From: Tachypleus tridentatus
Taxonomy: Eukaryota > Arthropoda > Merostomata > Xiphosura > Limulidae
Length of the DNA stretch: 64,000 nt
Direction of reading: 5' to 3'
Assembly (NCBI RefSeq): GCF_004210375.1
Contig: NC_134834.1
Span: forward strand, 41,134,264-41,198,263
The translations under genes were made by a program, and so were the position numbers. The notes under the pieces are model-generated. The model worked only from the letters and a program-made list of their open reading frames with translations, searched no databases and had not been told where the DNA came from. Of this stretch, positions 26,624 through 39,111 are shown piece after piece; within the stretch, counting starts at the first letter, position 1; every line of letters begins with the position of its first letter.

Positions 26624-26806
26624 CAATACAGAGTTCGTCTCCTACAAGATAACTGTGCAAGTAGTTCACTATGTTTGGATGTTTCATTTCACGCAGTACT
26701 AAAAGTTCAGTGATTAACTCTTCTGTATTAGGTTGCTATGTCAGATAAATCTGCTTAATAGCAACTTTCAACCCAGTCCCGGTTTCTGTGGCTTTATTGC
26801 CAGCTA
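26624..26806 (-). pseudogene. Exon of a p21-activated kinase (PAK), with in-frame TAG
   Basis: A 183-bp minus-strand exon with acceptor TTTCTTTTAATGTTTCAG and a GT donor after ELCIG, phase 1 at both ends. It encodes the N-lobe of a STE20/PAK serine-threonine kinase: GLKVAIKQIYL carries the ATP-binding Lys, [17 protein letters not shown] covers helix C with its Glu, and [14 protein letters not shown] is the PAK hallmark leading to the hinge. A TAG at 26736-26738 interrupts the frame exactly where PAKs have Gln (before QPN), so a CAG-to-TAG change is likely. No neighbouring kinase exon was found. The next would have to lie beyond the satellite. It is either a fragment of a duplicated PAK gene or a real exon with an assembly error. 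Confidence 0.8.
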
Positions 26807-27849
26807 CTGAAACATTAAAAGAAATATCATTAAAATCTGTAATATATTGGCACGTAAAGACGTTACCAGATTCTGGTGATAAAAGTATTGTGCTTTAAAA
26901 AATAAATGAACAATGAAATATCACCTATTTAAAGTATTTGTAAGGTGATAAAACTGTATGCTTATCTTATTATACAGGAAATACAACATCATACGTTATT
27001 AAATATCTCATTATATGAAGACTACTATAAAGTATCAATAAAAAATAAACAGTAGGTTATATTGACACATGTAAGCACTGCTTTTTAAAATAACATCAGT
27101 AACTTTTTGAAAGAGCTTTCACCTGTTACAATCGAAAAGTACTAGTAATGTGATGGGTTTAGAATCTTTTCAGCCAAGCATTAATGAGTGAAATAATCCA
27201 TTGGGGCAAATGTATGTTTTTAAGCACAATAATATAAATGTCACTATTGATTATTCTGTTCTATAAATCTTGTAAATTTGTGTGTAATCAAATGTACTTT
27301 AAAATTTCACAACACAATGATGTCTTTCTACACTGTTATTTTATTCTTCATAATTTGCCAAATACTCTCTTTTAATCAAACTGTGCAATTATTCAGTTTC
27401 AAAATTTTAACTTTCTGAACTATGCAACTATTTTTGCTAGGACTAAAAGTTATTTTTTAACACAAACTTTTGTTGATGTAAAATAAAGTAGATATATTTG
27501 TGTGAGATGGATCAAACTGCCCACTTGTAACTCTATTTTCTTTATTCCTTGGTAGGTCAGAAATTGGGAATATGTTGCTAATATTGAACATTTCTATATT
27601 TCTTGATTTAAGTCACATTATCAATACATGAAGAATATCATTCTACAGACTGGTTAACCAGCACATACATTTTTTCTCTACATTACACACAGTGTAATAA
27701 TGTTATGAAAGTTATAATTTTCTGAACACAAAATGTATTTCCATGCCATACTTACCTCCTTCCCTATAAATAGCTATTGTTATCCATTGTTGCCCTTTAT
27801 AGGCAAAACATTTTTTCACGCATAACAAAAGTTTTCTGCCTCCCTTCCA
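26807..27849. other. Flank of the PAK exon, nothing identified
   Basis: AT-rich sequence consistent with an intron. No second kinase exon was seen on the minus strand. Confidence 0.45.
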
Positions 27850-28102
27850 ATGGAAATGACTCTGGTGGTTAGGGTGTCCGACTTGTAATCTAAGGTTTGC
27901 AGGTTCAAATCCCAATCACACCGAAAATGCTCACCCTTTCAATCATGGGGGTGTTATTATGTGATGGTCAATCCCACTATTCATTGGTAAAAGAGTAGCC
28001 AAAGAGGTGGCAGTGAGTGGTGATGACTAGCTGCCTCCCCTCTGGTATCACACTGTTAAATTGGGGATGGCTAACTTTGTGCAAAACTAAAAAAAAAAAA
28101 AA
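27850..28102 (+). mobile_element. SINE family A, old copy
   Basis: The head (GGTGGTTAGGGTGTCCGACTTG), B-box GGTTCAAATCC and body are present but show many C-to-T and G-to-A changes typical of CpG decay. It ends in an A-rich tail and lacks the AGATAGCCC segment. Confidence 0.85.
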
Positions 28103-28959
28103 ACATTCCAGTGTGTGCCCTTGAAAATTATCAAGAGGCAACCTTCAACCACCAGTGAGAGTGCCACATACTCTGGTTACACATTCAATTTTCTCTATTC
28201 AATTCAACCAGACTATCACTTTGAATTTTTCCAGAAATTGGAAACATCGGTTTTCAATGAGAAGGAAATATGGAATATGTAGGTGTATATCAGAAATAGA
28301 TATTTAGGAGATGAAAATTATACCTGCATTCACATAAATAGCTATAATCCCACATTCAAGAGGTGAAGGGACTGGTGCAAGGAAATAATAGAAGCATTCT
28401 TTGAAAGCATGCAAAGGACACACCTAGACACAAAAGAATGAGGTTCAAAGAACTGATGTGAGAGACCACACCACGTCTCAACAAGTTATAGTCTTCGTCC
28501 ATTCCAGAAAGGTATGGTACACATGGATGAAAAACAGAGGAGCACGTCCAAGTGGTGTGTGAGAAAAATATGGAACTGCTCCAAAGAGTAAAGTGGTTAG
28601 GGCACGACAGGCCACACCCAACAAGGCAACTACATCTAAAACCATGATACTGGGAACTGAAATCCATGCAGGGATAGGATGAAGAGCATACTGTCTTCAT
28701 CTCAAATTCAGAAAGTGTAATAACATTAAGAGGGAGAAGAAAAGAAGGAATTATAACAATCACAAGTGCCCTCACTGTAATCCATGACATAGATGGAATA
28801 TAATTGAATGAGGAATACAGACATCCATAATACATGTGTGAGGACTTATGTTGATTGATTATACCCTAAATGCAAAACCTGGCCACTGGCAACTGACGTA
28901 TACATGGAAGTAAGGTGAGAGATTCCAATCTAAGGTGTAAACTACACTTTGATGTCTAA

Positions 28960-30540
28960 TCCTTTTGTTTCTGTCTACTTTAATGTAGAGAAGATCACGT
29001 CATCAACACCAGTAGAACACTAAAACCCTACTCTGCACTGAATGGTATTTTCCTGTGGATTTCTTATGTCATTAAACCATTAAAGACGATGCCTCTATGG
29101 CCTACCACCACAGTAGCTTGGAAGTGGAAAGAGATAAGGGCTCTTAAACTCCACTAGAAGAAAACCAATAGGATAAAACATGGAGGAGAGACTGGAGTAA
29201 CGACAACATCTATAACAACACAATGGGTGACCCCAACACCCTATATTTAGAAGCAGGCCAAATTGACTTGTCTAGTACAAGGTATGATAAGGATGGACAA
29301 CCATTCCTTCTTTGTTCATGTAGTACATGGCTGATATGGTCTAGGACAAGAATATTTATGAAAAATTCCATTGTGAAGAAAACTTTCAACATCCCTTCCC
29401 TAAATGTAGCTATGAAATATAATGAGCAAGTCAACATTACTGAGTGGTGTGGATTTTAAAGGTTAAATAATTCCTAATTAGGCACAATTTCCAACCAAGC
29501 GGTATACAAAGAATGAGTAATTACCATCAAAATGGAAATAAGACCCCTGAAAATATTAAAGAATGATAATATCCTAAATTCTCAACATTATATGGAAATT
29601 TGCAAAATAGCTAGTGATGGAAGACGATGGCCCAAAGAGGATAAAACGAGGATACAATGAAATAATGAAAAACGAATATATTAGTAGTAGTCCACATGCC
29701 CAATTGAAGAACTTCTCCAGAGGATGACAAAGATGAAATACCAAAGAAAAGATAAGATGTCAAATTTTATGAAAATATATTTGGAACAAAGTGTGGGAGG
29801 ACAAAGAAAGAGTGAATAAACAAGTTGAATCAAAAGCTCAAACTCAACTGGTGAAGGTGGAAGGAGAAATATAACAAACAGAGGTTGGTTTCCAAGGGAC
29901 AAAGACAGAGGGGAGCGAGGACCACAGACGAAGTTGTGTGGAAAATAAAACATTGAAGAACACATACAGGAAATAGAACTATTTCTACATAAGACGTTGA
30001 TAAAGATGAGAAATGGAAGGATGGTCAGTCAGTGTGTTATCCCTCTCCACCAAGCCACTGTGTACTGTGGAAGGAAATAATGATTCGGTTGAAGGAGAAG
30101 ATATATTAGGTGACAAAGAGTACATTAAACAGTGATAACAAATAAATTAGGCCGTCAAAGTCTACAGGTTAAGAGGAGAAGGAAATAAATATTAAGGGAA
30201 AGAAAGGTAAAACAAGGAACAGGTGAAAACCGGTTTGAATGGAGACAGAGAGAGGCAGTGGAGGACCACATTAGCATCTAAGTCCAGTGGAGCACCCCGC
30301 AACAGAGGACAATGAATCTGGAAAGAACGTATCAATATGAATATAGTGGGAAAAAATAGAAAGTGTGGGGCAAAGCCACCTGATAATTGGAAACCAAAGA
30401 GACAGAAGATCCTTGATCAAAAAGCCAAGCAAGAAACTCAACAACATGAGAAACAGTAGACCAGTCAGGTGGAATATCTGGTCCAGAGACCAATGAACGA
30501 AAACATTCCATTTACGTTGATAAACTTTACTGGGTGAAAG
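28960..30540 (-). pseudogene. DIRS tyrosine recombinase remnant
   Basis: The N-terminal core-binding part is recognisable as KVYQRKWNVFVHWSLDQ at about 30490-30540, followed by a leucine-rich stretch as in this family. Later pieces (DKSIWPAS near 29270) fit the C-terminal half. Reading it requires several frame changes, and the catalytic Arg/His/Tyr set cannot be assigned with confidence. The enzyme would insert the circular DNA copy of the element. Confidence 0.6.
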
Positions 30541-30606
30541 GCAAGAGAAACATTCGAGATATGAAACTATACAGGATAATTAAAAAAATTACAGATGAGC
30601 CAGCCA

Positions 30607-31120
30607 CTAAGGATCAATCAGAAGGACTTGATATGGAGTGGTATGGATAAATGAAATCATTCGATGAAGAAGTAGGATGGAATTATTAACATATAGATAT
30701 CTGTTGACCCAATCCTGACTGAAAGCATTGATAGCCAGGGCAAAAGAATTAGGAACCAGAGACAAAAACGATATAGCTTGCGGAAGAAGGATATGGTAAA
30801 GGTATCGATGTAAGGAGTACCCCACTGAAGTCAAAGCCACTGAAAGACAAGAGGATTGAGAGACCACATCATTGGATACATTTTGTCTGGATGGGAAAGA
30901 TAATCTATTACAATATTGAAACACCCGGAACATGACACACAATGACTTGAATATCTTGCATGTGGATGCAGAAAATGAGATACAAAACATAAAAGCATAG
31001 GTATTAGGAATAGGTGCCACGTTGGTGACTTACTAATGTAACCACTGTGGAGTTGCTGGAATGAATCATGACCAGACAATGTCTGGCCAGATGGAGAAAA
31101 TGATCTGAAGTGTGACATAT
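30607..31120 (-). pseudogene. DIRS RNase H and adjoining domain remnant
   Basis: Pieces in alternating frames: NSTVVTLVSHQRGTYS, then VIVCHVPGV and DYLSHPDKMYPMMWSLNPLV, then FALAINAFSQDWVNRYLYV. These are the RNase H C-terminal half and the conserved segment after it in DIRS polyproteins. At least three frameshifts or stops are present. Confidence 0.7.
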
Positions 31121-31389
31121 GCTTGAAGCTGCAAAGTGTTGATACAATAAGTCTCTTCAGCTGCAAAACAACACTTTAAAGTCTCCTGTTGATGTGTTGA
31201 TCCTGGACAACCACCAAAGTAGTTCTTTGACTACAACAGGAGGAAGGGTAGTAAAATCCTGCATAGGATCCCATGCACGAGTCTACTAATTATGAAAAGC
31301 TCATAAATGAGCCTGACTAAATGGGACCATGGTAATCAAGGAAGACCACATCCCCAAAAGCATAGCACATCGGAAGTTAAATTTCATTA

Positions 31390-32300
31390 ACTAGCCCACT
31401 CGAGCTGTCGTCTCCTGGAGCAACTGAAGTGTATGATGGGTAGACTCCTGTTTAGAGCATAACAATGATGAGAAAAAGATAAAAATGTTTAACAAAAATA
31501 TACAGGGCCAAACAAATCCTGAAGGGGAGCTTGTAAGATTGATAACTCATCTCTTGATGGGCATACGAAAGATATAGTCATGACTGCAAAGATACTTGAA
31601 TAAGTAAGAAAGTATTCGCGACATCCGTCTTGGTCATTCATATACCTGGAGTAAAAACCGACTTGAGAGTAAGAAACAATTTCATGATAAAACGAGGGAG
31701 ACTGAGAAGTTGATTGAGGTGAAACAAATTTATGACAGGCCGCCAGTCTTTATTTTTGTTGGAGAAAACAAACAGCATGGAATAAAACTGAGATAAGTCG
31801 TAGGTTCAATGGCCTGTCGGTGATAGGGTCCTGAGGCTGAGAGAAGGAAATAAGTACCTTTGACAGAGGAAGTAGGGAAAGAGATTGTAGTAGAGATCCA
31901 TCTGATAGAATCCAAAAATCCCACTCATCTGTGACAAAGATCATCACAGAGGAACAAATTCTCACAATCAAGGTTCCATCAAACCACATTTCAGTGAGTA
32001 ATCACCGATACTCTTAACGTTGTGCCAATCTACATGAAATAAAATGATGAAATACAGAACCTCTGGAAGAAAGAACAGGTAAGCATTGATGATGACTAAA
32101 ACAGGAAATGGGAACAGGGACTTGTCATGGTTTTACTACAACAAACAATTTACAAAGGTATAAATGGTAAATAATTCCTCACGTGATTTCAAAGTGTCAG
32201 GAACATGGTTCAAACATACCACTAAAGAGAGGGGCAAGATGTAATACTCCGAGATAAATTGGTGGCAAGCTACCCTGGGATAAGGCCACACTGAAACCCA
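31390..32300 (-). pseudogene. DIRS reverse transcriptase remnant
   Basis: Recognisable pieces: RQAIEPTTYLSFIPCCLF and KTGGLS (fingers region) at 31740-31860, then HQEMSYQSYKLPFR near 31530, which corresponds to the conserved YxFxxLPFG segment of reverse transcriptases. Upstream, VWPYPRVACHQFISEYYILP (about 32220-32300) fits the segment just before the polymerase in DIRS elements. The catalytic Asp pair was not found. Frames change repeatedly, so no active product is possible. Confidence 0.68.
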
Positions 32301-33394
32301 GAAGATCCCAACAACAGAGAAACCACGTTTGTAAGTCAAGAATCAAGGATGACAGATGACGCCGTCACTTAATGAACCCTCAAGATTTTGGTGCATACAT
32401 AGCCTGGGAAAGATGATGTATTGCAGATAAATACCGACAGAATGTAGTAAAGTTAAGACGAGTGTGTGAAAACCTGCTGTGATGTAAACATTGCAGAAAA
32501 TCATGGAGTGCCCAAAATTGAGAAAAGCAATGTGACTGGTAATCCATGAAAGGAAAAACATGCTGGCACTCTCAACCAATTGGGAAGTAAAATGTTCTAC
32601 TAAAAATATCATATATCCAGAAAAGATTGGAAGAGTAAATAATAATGATAAGGATGACAGGGAACATAAGAAATTGAGGAAACATATTAAACACCACAAA
32701 CCTGAGAAATCATGTCTTAATATGTCATTAAGGGCTAGCTGATTCCATAGATGGGGCATAAGAATGTACGGCAAAATTGAGCGTTAGAAAAATGCAATCA
32801 AAATCTTCGTTAAACCGAACAGGTTTGACATGTTCTTGGGGAAGCAAGGTATAGTTCAGGAGAAGGTGGAGGTAGTTGGCCCATATAGTACCTATCTCTT
32901 GGGAAATAGTCGTAGATAAATTCAACGACGGGTGACACCACCTGTTACGAATGAAAAAGTGTTTTGAAAGAGGTGTGATACTCAAATTGGTAACATTAAC
33001 CTCGACATTCGTGGTAAATAGTGAATCGAACAAATTGTTTTATAGATGAATACAAACGTGCGAAAAACAAACAAACAGGAAAACAAAGATTGTACAGTGA
33101 ATTAACAATAATAAAAGCGGTTAATAAAAAATACCATTTCAATAGTATAACTATTTAAGTTATAAGTAGAAAGCACACAAAGAAAAAATCAACCATCTAA
33201 ACATCTAGTAGAATTGAATGGAGGTACTCGTATGTGTGACAAGAATATGTGGCACTATTATTGGTGGAGGGTTTTCGTCTGGTAATTTGCATGAAAGACT
33301 CATTGCAATGAATGATTTCCAATGGACACTTTGGACGCGTAAAAAACCCTTTTTGCTTATGGAGGGTAGCACTGAATGAGTATAGCTATTTAAG

Positions 33395-33669
33395 GGGCCC
33401 GGCATGGCCAAGTGTGTTAAGGCGTTCGATTCGTGATCCGAGGGTCTCGGGATCGAATCCCGGTCGCACCAAACGTGCTCGCCCTTATAGCCGTGGGAGC
33501 GTTATAAGTGACGGTCAATCACACTATTCGTTGGTAAAAGAGTAGTCCAAGAGTTGGCGGTGGGTGGTGATGACTAGTTACGTTCCCTCTAGTGTTACAC
33601 TGCAAAATTAGCGACGCATAGTGCAGATAGCCCTCGAGTAGCTTTGCTCGAAGTTCAAAAACAAACAAA
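33395..33669 (+). mobile_element. SINE family A, full length, with TSD
   Basis: Complete from GGCCCGGCATGGCCAAG to the CAAAAACAAACAAA tail. An 11-bp target-site duplication AGCTATTTAAG flanks it (33384-33394, 33670-33680). It is the best full-length reference copy in the window. Confidence 0.95.
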
Positions 33670-33680
33670 AGCTATTTAAG

Positions 33681-35049
33681 TGAAAGGAGGTAATATACGG
33701 AAAAAATTCATTGCAATGAATAAAATGTGGAAACATTCAATACGGATTAATGATGCATCATGCTCATAAAATAAATAAACTGGTAAATATCTCATTTCTA
33801 CTGACATGTTTACAACTCTGCTATTTTTTTTCTTCTACCCAAGAAGGAAGTGAAATACTATCAAAGTTGGAAGTATTATGCAGAAAGTGTAAAGACATCT
33901 TGGTCCACATTTCAGTAGCCAGTGTATGAGAGTCACTTAACTTGTTTGAAAATACAGCAGGATAATAATCCAGAACTTAGGTTTTCTCTGTATGAAATTA
34001 TTTTAAAGCAAAGAAAAGAAATTGGGATGTAATATTGATCAGTTTATTATCATATACTTACCCAGTATATCACTCAAAGTGATCAGTTTAATGTCATATA
34101 CTTACTTCGTATATCACTCAAAGTGATCAGCTTAATGTCATATACTTACTTAGTAGAAAAGTTTTTAAAAACTAATGAACGTAAAACAAAAATAAACAAA
34201 ATACCAGCATACAAAAAACAGTTAACTGATTATTGAAGTAATATACTTAAAGTAATACCCGCTTACTAATTAGTGTTTTGTTCCAGAAACGATCTTTTTA
34301 TCTCTAATATTTTACTACTTAGTACAAATTTATATTTAAATCACTATATCATTCCTTTGCAACTTTTCACAAAATGTTAAGTGCTTATTCTTTGAATTCA
34401 GTCTTCTGAACAACTCACATACAGAATCTCAAAGAAAGGTGTGTTAAATTCTATATGATTCTATAGACACTCTTTGGTTTAAGTTTTAAATGTAGAAAAA
34501 GCTCCTGGTGTACATATTACATTTAAACTCACCCTTGGCCAATCTGTTTTACCATAGTGTATTTTTATAGGAATCGCCCATTGAAACAATACTTTTTGAC
34601 TTTTTCATAATTTTTTCATTTGCTATTTTCTTTTTCTTTGACAAAATATCATAATATAACAATTAGCATGCCATGCAAATATGCGTTTGTCAACAAATTT
34701 ATAATGATTGCTGTAAAAAACATTCAACATTGCACTATTAAATTTATGACCAAAGTTGAATCTACTTAAACAAAAGATCAATGTTATGTTTCACAGGCAA
34801 AAAGATTCATTATGAAAAACGCTCATTAATCAGGACCGTATACACATTTACAATTATTTAACATGTTTCGTGTTTTACAAGTATAATAATTTGTTGTAAT
34901 TTTCTATCATTTGTTACATGTTGTATAAGTAATTATTACTTAGCATTTTCAATTCCTTATGTAACTTTTCGCAGCAGACTTTTAGTAAAAATTAGGTATG
35001 TTTTCTATATAAATTGTCAAAAATAAATACTCTTTTGTTGTTTTAACAG
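33681..35049. other. Intergenic or intronic
   Basis: Holds only the small tandem repeat at 34037-34155. The rest is AT-rich without gene signals. Confidence 0.5.
34037..34155. repeat. Tandem repeat, 44 bp, 2.7 copies
   Basis: Units 34037-34080 and 34081-34124 are 44 bp each and begin GATCAGTTTA. A third partial unit starts at 34125. They differ by a few substitutions. Confidence 0.95.
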
Positions 35050-35194
35050 GAGACAAGAGAAGTTGCCACGATTTACTATGGATATAACTCACATTACTGA
35101 ACGTAACATAGATGAGATGATACTGTCAACAAGTTTAATGTCCGAAATTTTGAACTTTGTTATAACTGCTGTATATATTTTAAATTATTGCTGA
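35050..35194 (+). CDS. Weak candidate exon, tensin-like start motif
   Basis: A good acceptor (TTGTTGTTTTAACAG) is followed by 48 open codons to a TGA. The first part reads RQEKLPRFTMDITHITERNI. The MDxTxITER pattern resembles the start of the PTEN-like domain in tensins, but the residues that follow do not continue the similarity and no PTP loop is present. It could be a chance frame, a decayed exon, or an exon ending at an undetected donor. Confidence 0.22.
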
Positions 35195-36385
35195 GATTTT
35201 AAATTAGTTGGTTTTAGAGTTATTTTGTTCCAATTCTTCCTCATCACTACAAGTCATCCTCTACGTCAGTATACGATAAGGTGCTAAATGTTGGTCAAGT
35301 ACCATCTTTACTACGATTATTTTAAAATTATGTTTATGTTTAACTAACAGATGTTTGTATAATAACTAGCAGGTGCTCGTTGAAACAATTCAACTGTTGC
35401 GCTGTTGGCAAAAATGTTTTGGTTTTTAAGCAATGGGTGCATGCAGCACAATATAGAGCGCCCAAGTTCGCTAAGTAGTTGTAAAGATTTTCCAGCTGGA
35501 TTCCGCTGTTTCTTGTCATTTTACTGAGCGCAAGAAGAGACCTCTACAGAGGTGAGAATTTTTTGACAGTTGTCGTTTCTACACGAAGTTTCAAAGGGAG
35601 TCTATTCAATGCAATTTATTCGACATGATACAATAAAATAATGCATGAATGGAATACTAACATTGAGATTTCTTTTGCGTTTGAAACTGGTTCTATGGCA
35701 GATCGTAAACGCGGCAGGATAATTCTGTTACAAAATAAGAAGTTTTCTTCATCAAGTACGTAGTTCTTTCATAATCTGAAATATTTAAAACATTTAATTA
35801 TAAAAGGCTGCGCAACCGTAACAACGCAACATGGGCCAAAGATTGATTTATTTCAACGGTGCACATCTCTAACAGCTCTAGCTGCACGAGTTAACAAACA
35901 TAACGACCTTGCGCGGCTTTTTCAACACTTCGTGACCTTCCAGTAGTCCTTACATAATTAACCTCATTTAGTCACAATAACAATATTGTTTTCCAGCACT
36001 GCATTAGCAGGTCTGGTTACTTATAGAAAGCAGTTGAACTCAATGAACCCAAATATTCTTGCTTTAATTATATTATCTATTTCTGTCAAGCAACTATTGT
36101 TAGTTTCTTCATACACCCTCAAGTCCTTCCTGCATATCCTAAAAATAATTGTTGAACATTTACTTGTCTGATTTAATGGCTCCTCTGCAGCCAAGGTAAT
36201 GACATGTGTTTGGATTCTATCACTAAAGCTACTGTCACTTTAAGATCTATTTATGAAGTGTCTTTTTACTTTGATTGTACGTAAAAATTCTTATATTACA
36301 AATAATATTTATATATATATTATTTTTCATCTCATGTGCTTCACTACAATGCTTCCAATCTCAGTACCATTCTTGTATTTTAGTT
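35195..36385. other. Intergenic, no supported gene
   Basis: A slightly GC-richer patch at 35440-35740 includes CTACAGAGGTGAGAA, a donor-like site, and a short frame from ATGGCAGATCG at about 35695, but no protein family is recognisable. Confidence 0.35.
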
Positions 36386-36652
36386 CAAAACATGGCTCAG
36401 CATGTTAGGGCGTTTGACTCGCAATTTGAAGGTTGCGGGTTCGAATTCCCGTTTACCAAACATGCTCACCCTTTCAGTCGTTGAGGTGATATAGTGTGAT
36501 GGTCAATTCCACTATTCACTGTTAAAAGAGTAGCCCAAGAGTTGACGGTGGAGAGTGATAACTAGCTTCCTCCTCTCTAGTCTTCCACTGCTACATTAGG
36601 GACAGCTAGCAAAGATAGCCCACTTGTTACTTTGCGCGAATTTCACAACAAA
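36386..36652 (+). mobile_element. SINE family A, slightly 5' truncated
   Basis: Starts ACATGGCTCAGCATGTTAGG; B-box GGTTCGAATTCC; complete body; CAACAAACCAAAC tail. Confidence 0.9.
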
Positions 36653-36909
36653 CCAAACAGTTTTACATTTCAGCTTTAACAATATTACATATTTCCATTT
36701 TCAGTAAAAATCTTCTGTGTAGCAGTTCTACGCTACAATAGCAACATTATTATCCCTTTACGGCCTCAGTAGTAATATTTTCTCTCAGGTCTATATCACA
36801 CTTCTATCAATATTATATTTTTTCCAGCTTCGGTAGGAATTTTATTTTTCAGTTTTACATCAAAACCAATTTACAGAACAAACATTATTATATTCCTCCA
36901 ATCTCAATG

Positions 36910-37042
36910 TCCCCAAGTGGCTCAGCGGTATGTCTGCAGACTTACAACGCTAAAAACCGGGTTTCGATATCCGTGGTGGGCAGAGCACAGATAGCCCATG
37001 GTGTAGCTTTGTGCTTAATTCAAAACAACAACAAACAACAAC
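36910..37042 (+). mobile_element. SINE family B, full length
   Basis: Head CCCCAAGTGGCTCAGCGGTATG (A-box-like), then GGGTTTCGATATCCG (B-box), then GGGCAGAGCACAGATAGCCC and a CAACAACAAACAACAA tail. It is the best family B reference copy here. Confidence 0.9.
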
Positions 37043-37290
37043 CATTCTAAATATACTATTACTAAGTTTTCAATTTATAAACATATTCCTAGCCTATAAC
37101 TTGGATTCGTAGAGAAAGCGGACTGTCTAACTATTTGATTGATGGTTAATTGTGGATTTAGACCTTTGATAGGATAGAGTTCTTTGATCCAATGCTAACT
37201 TAGCGTGTTTGTTACCACAAAATATCTAAAATCAGCATCAAACGGGCCATCATTACAAGTGGTGTTCGAATCATTTTGTCATCCCCTCTA

Positions 37291-37362
37291 CTCCAGTGGC
37301 TCAACAAGAAGTTAGCAGACTAACAATGCTAAAAATCGAATTTCAATATCGATTGTGCAGTT
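37291..37362 (+). mobile_element. SINE family B head fragment
   Basis: CCAGTGGCTCAACAAGAAGTTAGCAGACTAAC and the degraded B-box TTTCAATATCG are present; the tail half is absent. It lies about 250 bp after the full copy. Confidence 0.75.
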
Positions 37363-39111
37363 GCACGCTAAACAACCGACCGATCAGCCAATCGAATCAT
37401 TTTGTAAATACGAAGTTGCCGTTGTGACTTCTTTTTGTCTTTCTGTAACTAGGTTGTCGTGTGTTCTTTGCTGCATTTTTACAATTCGATTCCGAACAAA
37501 CAGTAGGCCAGTGTAAGCCCCATATCGAAAAGAATTTTGCATTTTTACATAACATATGGGATTTTCTAATACACACAAAGTTAAAATGAAGTTAGTTAGC
37601 CATTCTTTGTAAATTTGAAGAAAGAGTACCGGAACGTAAACATTCCATATTATTATGAACAATACTGGTATATGACGGAGGCTAAGAAGAGTTATGTGAG
37701 TTAATTATAAAGTAAATACGTAAAGCGCCATATAGTTTAGTAGTGGTTAAATGCATAATAGCTTACGCATGCGTACTAATAATGGTTTACTCATGCTAAA
37801 ATTACTAGCCTCAAATAATTACTTTTAAAGTAGTTAAATGAACTCAAATGTTACACAGGTAAATTGATAGCAATATAAAATTATATAATCAGGACTCTAT
37901 CTTACATATGGCTTTATAATTTTACGAAGTTTTAATGAATAGCCGTGTTTTTCAAGGGTTTTCTAAATGTCATTGTGTTTGAATGTTTTTCAGGGGGTGT
38001 GTGATCAGTTGTAAGGTGCTTACTCACCAACCTCTTCACTTCGTTATCCAAACTTTTTAATTTGACTTGTAAGTGGGGTAACGAAAACAGCGTCAACTCT
38101 TTTGGATTTTCACATAGTTTTTGATGACTAAGGTACACCTTTCAACCCTAGTAGCCAACAGCAGTCGATTTAGCAGATTTTCATATTTTAAAAGCTTCAT
38201 AGGTCTTGAATTTTGCCGGTTACAAGTGGCGACATCTGTAGAGAGTTTAGGAAAGATGTTTTGCCACATTGATCAAATCCAACCCTCGTAAAATAAGAAA
38301 ATATCTTTGTATGTCCGTGGTTATCAACAGACTCAAACCAGTGTGACAAAACAATGAGAAATAATATTCTACATATGTCCTTCATGTTTCATCAGAGTTC
38401 GACCACCTTGGACTGAGTTATAAAGCAAAAATAGTATAAAAAATCTATCCCCATGTTAATGGATATGGCTGCAACCTTGACCCAAAGTATATCAAATTTC
38501 GTCCATATCCATTCAGCTGTTTATGATAAATCGTGCTGAGAAACACACAGAAATAAACACACTGGGATGAAAACATAACCTTCATCATCTTCAATGGCAG
38601 ATACAATGATTGGTTGAAACCCAAGGAAGTTACTTTCTATTTTTACAGCAAATGGAATTCTGTAACGTTTCTTGTGTGCATGAAAACATTTTGTTCACTG
38701 CCTTGACTGAGGAGTTAACTGAACTGTCAGTACAGGATAAATGTCAGCTCTGTCCACAGATTTAGCTGCTGTTTCATCAGTCTTTTTTACATAGAAACAG
38801 TTATGGATATACCGGACACATAATACCCAGATATTTTCAGTTACCTAATTTTCAGTGTTTAATTTTGAAAGCACACAAAGTTTAGATGCCTTGTAACAGG
38901 CTGGGTGCACGTAGTCAGACGCATTAATTTTCATAATCCAGTCGAAGTTAAAGAACTGGTACAAAAACTGTTAAACACACATGAGTTCTATATAACCACC
39001 TTTACTTGGTTAGAAATATTTAATGTGGGTAGATATTGTTCTATACTTAAAGAGAAACTACTTATTTGTTAAATTGTTTAGTAACGTTTACCAGATATAT
39101 TAGTGTTATTG
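37363..39111. other. Intergenic, no supported gene
   Basis: Minus-strand frames at 37384-37662, 37932-38138 and 38197-38385 show no domain or convincing splice sites. A retroelement origin is possible but not demonstrated. Confidence 0.4.

Larger units (their letters stand above)
28360..33050 (-). mobile_element. Decayed DIRS-type (tyrosine recombinase) retrotransposon
   Basis: On the minus strand, 33050 down to about 28930 shows in order a Gag-like part, reverse transcriptase, RNase H and a tyrosine recombinase. This order defines DIRS elements, which integrate by recombinase rather than integrase. All domains are broken by stops and frameshifts. The plus strand is conspicuously purine-rich here, unlike its surroundings. 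The terminal repeats were not located, so the limits are approximate. The frame at 28356-28835 may be 3' sequence of the element. Confidence 0.75.

Noticed and set aside
28356..28835. 159-codon frame as a host gene
   Set aside because: No recognisable domain, and it lies next to the decayed DIRS element with the same biased composition; more likely element 3' sequence.
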